From assembly GCF_021147775.1 (NCBI RefSeq), contig NZ_JAGTPK010000001.1, positions 372,001 through 436,000 on the forward strand: DNA of 64,000 bases. Reading direction: 5' to 3'. The DNA comes from Pseudomonas californiensis. Its GTDB lineage: Bacteria; Pseudomonadota; Gammaproteobacteria; Pseudomonadales; Pseudomonadaceae. The notes under the pieces are model-generated. The model was given only the letters and a program-made list of their open reading frames with translations. It did not search any database and was not told the origin of the DNA. The translations under genes were made by a program, and so were the position numbers. Of this stretch, positions 57,938 to 64,000 are shown piece by piece (position 1 is the stretch's first letter; every line of letters begins with the position of its first letter).

Positions 57938-58933
57938 TTACCGATGGTGAGTGTTGCCAGCCGGTCGCTGAAAATGGCGAACCTGGATCTGGAAACCATT
58001 ACGTAAGCCTACGTAGAGGCTTTCCCCGGGAACTAGCCCCGCAGCGATGGCCCAACGGGCCAGGTCTTCCTGCTCAAAACCTAACCAGAGATCGCCACAG
58101 GCCTCCCTGGCCCAACTCTGGTCATGACTACATAACTCTGTTACCAGCAAGCTACCGCCGGGTCTTACACATTCGGCCAGTTGCCGCAGGGCTTCGGCCG
58201 GCGCGGCAAAATGATGAAGCACCATGTTCAGGACGACGCAGTCGGCGCGGACTTTACTGTCTGTCAGGGCATCGGCCAGTGTGAGCTCGACATTAGTCAG
58301 GGCTCGGCGTTCGCAGACGTCACGGGCCAGGTCCAGCATCGCCGGGCTGTTGTCCACGGCGATCACTTGCTTGAAACGTCGCGCGAGTTCCGGAAGAAAG
58401 CCACCGTCGCCGGGGCCTACTTCAAGCGCTGTTGCGTCAGCCCCGAAGCTTAGTTTATCGAGCATCGACAACAAGCTTTCGCTGTACTGGGCCAGACCTG
58501 CAATCAGGTCCTGCTGGGCACGAAACTTTTCGGCGGTGCGGGCAAAAAAATCCTGACTGGCCAATGCGCGTTGCCGATGCACCAGACCGATGCGGCCCTG
58601 CACGTCATCCGGCAGTGCGAGCGTGTCCACTTCATCGAGCAATGCGGCGTGCAACCGGCCACCCGGCAAGTCAGTGTGGGGCAGCGCGCGACGGTAGAAA
58701 ATCGCATTGCCCTCGCGGCGGGTAGCCACCAGGTCGGCCTGCGCCAGCACCTTGAGGTGGTGACTCATGCCAGACTGTCCGATGGCGAATATCTGCGCCA
58801 GCTCAAGTACACCGAACGAATCGTTGGTCAGCGCGCGCAGAACATTCAGTCGCAAAGGGTCGCCGCCGGCCTTGCACAATGCAGAGAGGTCGTCGCATGC
58901 ATCGTGGCGAATGGCAGGTACACGCAAGTTCAT
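57938..58933 (-). CDS. ArsR-family regulator fused to a SAM-dependent methyltransferase domain
   Basis: A 331-residue protein. Residues about 20-80 form an ArsR winged helix (PLRLNVLRALTNDSFGVLELAQIFAIGQSGMSHHLKVLAQADLVATRREGNAIFYRRAL) without the cysteine metal site of classical ArsR. Residues about 165-300 form a methyltransferase fold with the SAM motif ALEVGPGDGGFLPELARRF. It lies 20 bp upstream of metK, and a perfect 18+18 bp palindrome precedes it. This resembles SahR, an ArsR-type regulator of the methionine cycle in Proteobacteria; that identity is inferred. It may sense SAM or SAH through its methyltransferase domain. Confidence 0.87.
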   Translation of the reverse strand: MNLRVPAIRHDACDDLSALCKAGGDPLRLNVLRALTNDSFGVLELAQIFAIGQSGMSHHLKVLAQADLVATRREGNAIFYRRALPHTDLPGGRLHAALLDEVDTLALPDDVQGRIGLVHRQRALASQDFFARTAEKFRAQQDLIAGLAQYSESLLSMLDKLSFGADATALEVGPGDGGFLPELARRFKQVIAVDNSPAMLDLARDVCERRALTNVELTLADALTDSKVRADCVVLNMVLHHFAAPAEALRQLAECVRPGGSLLVTELCSHDQSWAREACGDLWLGFEQEDLARWAIAAGLVPGESLYVGLRNGFQIQVRHFQRPAGNTHHR

Positions 58934-58967
58934 AGGGTCCGCAGTCTAGTGAGCGATTCCGCATGCC

Positions 58968-59005
58968 GCAAGGGCAATATCAAAAAGTTTTGATATTGCC
59001 CTTGC
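58968..59005. promoter_or_regulatory. Perfect 18+18 bp palindrome upstream of arsR-metK
   Basis: GCAAGGGCAATATCAAAA (58968-58985) and TTTTGATATTGCCCTTGC (58988-59005) are exact inverse complements around an AG dinucleotide. Its centre is 53 bp from the arsR start and about 206 bp from the tkt start, in the divergent promoter region. The AT-rich inner part (CAATATCAAAA) is a typical ArsR-family operator shape. No stop codon or T run fits a terminator role. Confidence 0.75.
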
Positions 59006-59192
59006 GCAGCGTTTGTCGATCCGCGTGAACTTGCCCTGCAAGATGATGATCCAGTTTCTACGGGACAAATAATGTCCGTAATGCAGGAAAAAAGCCTATG
59101 GTCCACTATCTGTGATTGCCCCCGGCCTGTCCCTGAGGGAAAATGGCCGTCTTTTTTCCGATCCCAAATCCTATATTCCCAGGAGATCAGCG

Positions 59193-61190
59193 ATGCCAAG
59201 CCGTCGTGAGCGTGCCAATGCTATTCGTGCACTCAGCATGGATGCCGTGCAAAAAGCCAACAGCGGCCATCCCGGTGCCCCTATGGGCATGGCGGATATC
59301 GCCGAGGTTCTTTGGCGCGATTATATGAAGCACAACCCGGCCAACCCTGCGTTTGCCGACCGTGACCGTTTCATCATGTCCAACGGTCATGGTTCCATGC
59401 TTATCTATTCGTTGCTGCACCTGACCGGTTATGACCTGTCGATCGACGATCTGAAAAACTTCCGCCAGTTGCACAGCCGCACCCCGGGCCACCCCGAATA
59501 CGGCTACACCCCAGGTGTGGAAACCACCACTGGCCCGCTGGGTCAGGGTTTTGCCAACGCTGTCGGCTTCGCTGCCGCCGAGAAAACACTGGCCGCACAG
59601 TTCAACCGTCCAGGCCACTCCATCGTTGATCACCACACCTATGTGTTCATGGGCGATGGCTGCATGATGGAAGGTATCTCCCACGAAGTCGCTTCGCTGG
59701 CCGGTACGCTGCAATTGGGCAAGCTGATCGCGTTCTACGATGACAACGGTATCTCCATCGACGGCGAAGTCGAAGGCTGGTTCACCGATGACACCCCGAA
59801 GCGTTTCGAAGCGTACGGCTGGCAGGTGATCCGCAACGTCGACGGCCATGACTCCGACGAAATCAAGACCGCCATCGACACCGCTCGCAAGAGCGATCAG
59901 CCGACCCTGATCTGCTGCAAGACCACCATCGGTTTTGGTTCGCCTAACAAGCAGGGCAAGGAAGAATCCCACGGCGCTCCATTGGGCGCTGACGAAATTG
60001 CCCTGACCCGTGCTGCGCTGAAATGGAACCACGGTCCTTTCGAAATTCCGGCTGATATCTACGCCGAATGGAACGCAAAGGAGAAAGGCCTGGCTGCTGA
60101 AGCTGAATGGGACCAGCGTTTCGCTGCCTACTCGGCTGCCCACCCGGAGCTGGCCAACGAGTTCATCCGTCGCATGAGCGGCGAGCTGCCCGCTGATTTC
60201 GCCGAGAAGTCGGCCGCGTACGTGGCTGAAGTCAACGCCAAGGGCGAAACGATCGCCAGCCGCAAGGCCAGCCAGAACGCACTGTCGGCACTGGGCCCAT
60301 TGTTGCCTGAGATCCTTGGCGGTTCGGCTGACCTGGCCGGTTCCAACCTGACCATCTGGAAAGGCTGCAAGAGCATCACCGGCGAAGACCCTAACGGCAA
60401 CTACCTGCACTACGGTGTGCGTGAGTTCGGCATGGGCGCGATGATGAATGGTATCGCCCTGCACGGTGGCTTCGTGCCGTACGGCGCGACCTTCCTGATC
60501 TTCATGGAATACGCTCGCAACGCTGTGCGCATGTCCTCGTTGATGAAGAAGCGCATCATTTACGTATTCACCCACGACTCTATCGGTCTCGGCGAAGACG
60601 GCCCGACTCACCAGCCAATCGAGCAGTTGACCAGCCTGCGTACTACGCCGAATCTGGACACCTGGCGTCCGGCGGATGCGGTTGAATCGGCGGTGGCCTG
60701 GAAGTACGCCATCGAGCGCAACGACGGTCCATCGGCGTTGATCTTCTCGCGCCAGAACCTGCCTCACCAGGCGCGTGACGAAGCCCAGCTGGCCAACATT
60801 GCCCGCGGTGGTTACGTGCTGCGCGACTCCGTTGGCGAGCCTGAGCTGATCCTGATCGCCACCGGTTCGGAAATCGGTCTGGCCGTTCAGGCGTACGACA
60901 AGCTGACTGAGCAGGGCCGCAAGGTACGTGTGGTGTCCATGCCATGCACCAGCGTCTTCGAAGCTCAGGATGCCCTGTACAAACAGGATGTTCTGCCGCT
61001 TCAGGTCAGTGCCCGTATCGCCATTGAAGCTGCGCATGCCGACTACTGGTACAAGTACGTGGGCCTGGAAGGTCGCGTTATCGGCATGACCACCTTCGGC
61101 GAGTCGGCGCCTGCGCCTGCGCTGTTCGAAGAGTTTGGTTTCACGCTGGAAAATGTTCTGAGCACCGCTGAAGAGCTGCTCGAAGACTGA
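59193..61190 (+). CDS. tkt: Transketolase
   Basis: Thiamine-diphosphate enzyme of the pentose phosphate pathway, 665 residues from [37 protein letters not shown] precedes this ATG while the frame is open 27 codons further. ThDP motif [32 protein letters not shown], catalytic [12 protein letters not shown] and the [17 protein letters not shown] pyrimidine-binding motif are intact. It heads the tkt-epd-pgk cluster conserved in pseudomonads and is divergent from the arsR-metK operon. Confidence 0.97.
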   Translation: MPSRRERANAIRALSMDAVQKANSGHPGAPMGMADIAEVLWRDYMKHNPANPAFADRDRFIMSNGHGSMLIYSLLHLTGYDLSIDDLKNFRQLHSRTPGHPEYGYTPGVETTTGPLGQGFANAVGFAAAEKTLAAQFNRPGHSIVDHHTYVFMGDGCMMEGISHEVASLAGTLQLGKLIAFYDDNGISIDGEVEGWFTDDTPKRFEAYGWQVIRNVDGHDSDEIKTAIDTARKSDQPTLICCKTTIGFGSPNKQGKEESHGAPLGADEIALTRAALKWNHGPFEIPADIYAEWNAKEKGLAAEAEWDQRFAAYSAAHPELANEFIRRMSGELPADFAEKSAAYVAEVNAKGETIASRKASQNALSALGPLLPEILGGSADLAGSNLTIWKGCKSITGEDPNGNYLHYGVREFGMGAMMNGIALHGGFVPYGATFLIFMEYARNAVRMSSLMKKRIIYVFTHDSIGLGEDGPTHQPIEQLTSLRTTPNLDTWRPADAVESAVAWKYAIERNDGPSALIFSRQNLPHQARDEAQLANIARGGYVLRDSVGEPELILIATGSEIGLAVQAYDKLTEQGRKVRVVSMPCTSVFEAQDALYKQDVLPLQVSARIAIEAAHADYWYKYVGLEGRVIGMTTFGESAPAPALFEEFGFTLENVLSTAEELLED

Positions 61191-61210
61191 TTGATGCAGT
61201 GACCGGCCTT

Positions 61211-61298
61211 GATGGGAGCGGGTTTGCGGGTGAAGTCGGCTTTCGGTGTGTGATGCACGCCGCAAGCGGCCTTCGCCAGCAGGCCCGCTCCCTCAAGG
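61211..61298. repeat. REP doublet (REPIN-like inverted pair)
   Basis: Two Pseudomonas REP-type sequences in opposite orientation, TGATGGGAGCGGGTTTGCGG at the left and GGCCCGCTCCCTCAA at the right end, flank a spacer of about 45 bp. The arms can pair. It lies between tkt and epd after the tkt stop, the usual extragenic position. Confidence 0.8.
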
Positions 61299-61348
61299 TT
61301 TATACATTTTGATTTATCTTCCGCTGATTCATCTGCTGGCGAGCACTC

Positions 61349-62398
61349 ATGCCTCAACACCGTCCCTATAAAGTTGCGCTGAACGGCTATGGCCGTATCG
61401 GTCGTTGCGTCGTGCGTGCGCTGTGCGAACGAGGGGCGAAAGCGGGTTTTGAAGTGGTCGCCATCAACGATCTGGCCGACATGGCCAGCCTCGAATACCT
61501 CACGCGCTTTGACTCCACCCACGGCCGGTTTCCCGGCGAGGTCAGGGTCGAAGGGCAATACCTGCACATCAACGATCACCGGATCAAGGTGCTGCGCAGT
61601 GCCACGCCCGAAGGCATCGACTGGGCGGGCCTGGAAGTCGATCTGGTGCTGGAGTGCTCCGGTGTCTACAACACACGCGAAGACGGTCAGCGCTTTCTCA
61701 ATGCCGGCGCGCCGCGTGTGCTGTTCTCACAACCCATGGCCAGCGAGCGCGATGTCGACGCGACGGTTGTGTTCGGTATCAACCAACAGCAACTGACCGG
61801 CAGGGAGCTGCTGGTATCGGCCGCGTCCTGCACCACCAACTGCAGCGTGCCTCTGTTGCGGCTGCTGGACCAGGCCCTGGGGCTTGAGTACATCACCATC
61901 ACCACCATCCATTCGGCGATGAACGATCAGCCGGTGATCGATGCTTATCACCATGAAGATTTGCGTCGCACACGCTCGGCTTTTCAGTCGATCATTCCGG
62001 TCTCCACAGGGCTCGCCCGAGGAATCGAGCGACTGCTTCCGGAACTTGCCGGCCGAATTCAGGCCAAAGCAGTTCGCGTACCGACCGTCAATGTGTCCTG
62101 TCTGGACATAACATTGCAGACGGCGCGCGACACCGATGCCGTAGACATCAACCGTATTCTGCGCGAGGCCGCCACCAGCGGGCCGCTCAAGGGTTTGCTG
62201 GCTTACACTGAGTTGCCGCACGCCAGCTGCGATTTCAATCATGACCCTCATTCGGCGATTGTCGATGCGAGTCAAACCCGCGTGTCAGGCCCCCGGCTGG
62301 TCAACCTGCTGGCGTGGTTCGATAACGAATGGGGTTTTGCCAATCGAATGCTCGACGTCGCGGACCACTTTCTGCGCGTCGCTGACCAACAACAGTAA
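61349..62398 (+). CDS. epd: Erythrose-4-phosphate dehydrogenase
   Basis: GAPDH-related NAD enzyme of 349 residues that oxidises erythrose 4-phosphate for pyridoxal phosphate synthesis. NAD motif [16 protein letters not shown] and the catalytic [12 protein letters not shown] (Cys161) are intact. [34 protein letters not shown] is the stretch that distinguishes Epd from GapA. pgk starts 16 bp downstream, so they are co-transcribed. Confidence 0.95.
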   Translation: MPQHRPYKVALNGYGRIGRCVVRALCERGAKAGFEVVAINDLADMASLEYLTRFDSTHGRFPGEVRVEGQYLHINDHRIKVLRSATPEGIDWAGLEVDLVLECSGVYNTREDGQRFLNAGAPRVLFSQPMASERDVDATVVFGINQQQLTGRELLVSAASCTTNCSVPLLRLLDQALGLEYITITTIHSAMNDQPVIDAYHHEDLRRTRSAFQSIIPVSTGLARGIERLLPELAGRIQAKAVRVPTVNVSCLDITLQTARDTDAVDINRILREAATSGPLKGLLAYTELPHASCDFNHDPHSAIVDASQTRVSGPRLVNLLAWFDNEWGFANRMLDVADHFLRVADQQQ

Positions 62399-62414
62399 AA
62401 AACAGGAACGCCTC

Positions 62415-63578
62415 ATGACCGTGTTGAAGATGACCGACCTCGATCTGCAAGGTAAACGTGTACTGATTCGCGAAGACCTCAACGTCCCGGTGAAGGACGG
62501 TGTTGTCAGCAGCGATGCACGTATTCTTGCTTCGCTGCCGACCATCAGGCTGGCGCTGGAGAAAGGGGCTGCCGTCATGGTGTGTTCGCACCTGGGCCGT
62601 CCCACCGAGGGCGAGTTTTCTGCCGAGAACAGTCTCAAACCTGTCGCTGACTACCTGAGCAAGGCGCTGGGCCGTGAGGTTGCGCTGGTCACCGATTACC
62701 TGGACGGCGTTGACGTCAAGCCGGGCGATGTCGTGTTGTTCGAGAACGTGCGCTTCAACAAGGGTGAGAAGAAGAACGCTGATGAGCTGGCGCAAAAATA
62801 CGCCGCGCTGTGCGACATCTTCGTGATGGATGCTTTCGGCACTGCTCACCGCGCCGAGGGCTCGACCCATGGCGTGGCCAAGTTCGCCAAGGTCGCTGCT
62901 GCCGGCCCGTTGCTTGCCGCCGAGCTGGATGCACTGGGCAAGGCGCTGGGCGCACCTGCGCAACCGATGGCCGCCATCGTTGCCGGTTCCAAGGTGTCCA
63001 CCAAGCTGGACGTGCTCAACAGCCTGAGCTCGATCTGCAATCAGTTGATCGTCGGCGGCGGCATTGCCAACACCTTCCTGGCTGCGGCCGGTCACAAGGT
63101 CGGCAAGTCGTTGTACGAGCCGGACCTGCTGGACACTGCGCGTGAAATCGCCGCCAAGGTCAGCGTCCCGTTGCCAACCGACGTGGTGGTTGCCAAGGAA
63201 TTCTCGGAAAGCGCCACGGCCACCGTCAAGCTGATTGCCGATGTCGCCGACGACGACATGATTCTCGACATCGGGCCGCAGACGGCTGCGCACTTTGCCG
63301 AATTGTTGAAATCTTCCAAGACTATTCTGTGGAACGGCCCGGTCGGCGTGTTCGAGTTCGATCAGTTCGGCGAAGGCACCAAAACCCTGGCCAAGGCCAT
63401 TGCCGAAAGCCCGGCGTTCTCCATCGCAGGCGGTGGTGACACACTGGCCGCCATCGACAAGTACGATGTGGCCAAGCAGATTTCCTACATTTCCACCGGT
63501 GGCGGCGCTTTCCTGGAGTTCGTGGAAGGCAAGGTTCTGCCCGCGGTTGAAGTGCTTGAACAACGCGCCAAGGCCTGA
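62415..63578 (+). CDS. pgk: Phosphoglycerate kinase
   Basis: Glycolytic/gluconeogenic kinase of 387 residues from [29 protein letters not shown]; the frame is open through the epd end but family length and the AGGAA site set this ATG. The N-terminal substrate site ([11 protein letters not shown]), hinge and C-terminal nucleotide site ([16 protein letters not shown] and [13 protein letters not shown]) are intact. It is followed 30 bp later by a small lipoprotein gene, as in other pseudomonads. Confidence 0.97.
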   Translation: MTVLKMTDLDLQGKRVLIREDLNVPVKDGVVSSDARILASLPTIRLALEKGAAVMVCSHLGRPTEGEFSAENSLKPVADYLSKALGREVALVTDYLDGVDVKPGDVVLFENVRFNKGEKKNADELAQKYAALCDIFVMDAFGTAHRAEGSTHGVAKFAKVAAAGPLLAAELDALGKALGAPAQPMAAIVAGSKVSTKLDVLNSLSSICNQLIVGGGIANTFLAAAGHKVGKSLYEPDLLDTAREIAAKVSVPLPTDVVVAKEFSESATATVKLIADVADDDMILDIGPQTAAHFAELLKSSKTILWNGPVGVFEFDQFGEGTKTLAKAIAESPAFSIAGGGDTLAAIDKYDVAKQISYISTGGGAFLEFVEGKVLPAVEVLEQRAKA

Positions 63579-63608
63579 ATGCCAGGCTTGGGCAAGGAGC
63601 AGCAACAA

Positions 63609-63839
63609 ATGGTCAGGGGGTTACCGTTGGTTCTCATTGCAGGTTTGCTGGGCGGTTGCGCGAGCAAACCCGAAGCCGAGGAGGCGGAGAGCGCCTCCCT
63701 GACTCATGTGCTTCATTTGAGTTGTTATCAGGCAGGCTGGCAGGCTGAGACTGTGCCGGTCATTTACAAGCGCGGCGGTCAGGAGGTGTGGGATCGTTAC
63801 GATTTCATGCCCAAGGCGGGTGAGGTCGGTTGCCCCTGA
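63609..63839 (+). CDS. Small lipoprotein of unknown function
   Basis: A 76-residue protein from the ATG at 63609, which has AAGGAG nine bases upstream; ten upstream codons are also open. The N terminus MVRGLPLVLIAGLLGGCAS has a lipobox (LLGGC). The mature part ends with VPVIYKRGGQEVWDRYDFMPKAGEVGCP and contains three cysteines including the lipidated one. No characterised relative recognised. It follows pgk closely and is probably part of that transcript. Confidence 0.75.
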   Translation: MVRGLPLVLIAGLLGGCASKPEAEEAESASLTHVLHLSCYQAGWQAETVPVIYKRGGQEVWDRYDFMPKAGEVGCP

Positions 63840-63926
63840 ACCTGGCGATAGCCTGTTTCTGGCAACATACACGAGCGCAAGCGGTCATTAAGTGGTGGAT
63901 ATTTTTTCTTGAGAAGGAGTTTCGCC

Positions 63927-64000
63927 ATGAAGATCGCTACGCTTGCACTGGTCAGTTGTATGGCACTGGCTGGATGTGCCGGTACAGGCTCTCACGACAA
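63927..64000 (+). CDS. Putative lipoprotein (3' end outside the window)
   Basis: Starts MKIATLALVSCMALAGCAGTG with a lipobox (LAGC); GAGAAGGAG precedes the ATG at 63927. Only 24 complete codons are visible, so function cannot be judged. Confidence 0.6.
   Translation, partial: MKIATLALVSCMALAGCAGTGSHD

Noticed and set aside
59187..61265. 692-codon open frame antisense to tkt
   Set aside because: Complete transketolase motifs lie on the other strand; the antisense translation shows no family and no ribosome site.

Overview
The window is chromosomal DNA of a fluorescent pseudomonad, most likely of the Pseudomonas syringae complex. This is inferred from high-GC codon use, protein sequences typical of the genus, and gene orders known from Pseudomonas: hemW-rdgB-DUF4426-metW-metX-yggT-proC-yggS/pilT, rhlE2-metF-sahH with an SAH riboswitch, and metK-arsR/tkt-epd-pgk. 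I saw no rRNA, tRNA, CRISPR, prophage or intact insertion sequence. It opens inside rpoH and ends inside a small lipoprotein gene.

Layout. 1-16 kb is housekeeping: rpoH, mtgA, thiamine sulfur carrier and thiazole synthase (thiS, thiG), trmB, then a long minus-strand run from metX to hemW, yggT-proC-yggS, pilT, an NlpC/P60 hydrolase, rsmE and bioA. 16-21.6 kb holds a secreted flavin amine oxidase with a repetitive Lys/Pro/Ala tail, a cytochrome b561-YceI pair and the RhlE2-type RNA helicase. 21.9-24.5 kb is the methionine-cycle pair sahH-metF behind an SAH riboswitch. Divergent from it is a 629-residue patatin phospholipase that resembles the Pseudomonas aeruginosa type III toxin ExoU along most of its length, with no secretion genes nearby and no Hrp box that I could find.

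27-37.3 kb is a catabolic accessory block: a complete L-threonate/tetronate route (ltnD, otnI, otnK, otnC and a GntP permease), a DeoR regulator, a polyol dehydrogenase, a mannitol/sorbitol binding protein without its permease or ATPase genes, and an AraC regulator. The AraC gene and the binding-protein gene are separated by a 13-bp inverted repeat. 37.3-44.6 kb holds a CPA1 antiporter, two small secreted proteins sharing promoter motifs, an AraC/threonine dehydratase pair, a ChrA transporter and an OprD porin.

44.7-53 kb is a heavy-metal island: CzcCBA efflux pump and divergent CzcRS two-component system. The leader between them carries a perfect 16-bp inverted repeat that could hide the czcC ribosome site. 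53-64 kb returns to core genes: DMT transporter, MAPEG, DUF1090, LigB, metK with a methyltransferase-fused ArsR regulator and a perfect 18+18 bp palindrome, then tkt-epd-pgk.

Themes. Methionine/SAM metabolism recurs at three separate loci (metXW; sahH-metF; arsR-metK), with two apparently different SAH/SAM-linked controls. The observations most worth a second look are the ExoU-like protein, the czcC leader, the arsR-metK palindrome and the reduced polyol locus. Starts were chosen by ribosome-binding sites and family lengths; several open frames extend far upstream of the real start.
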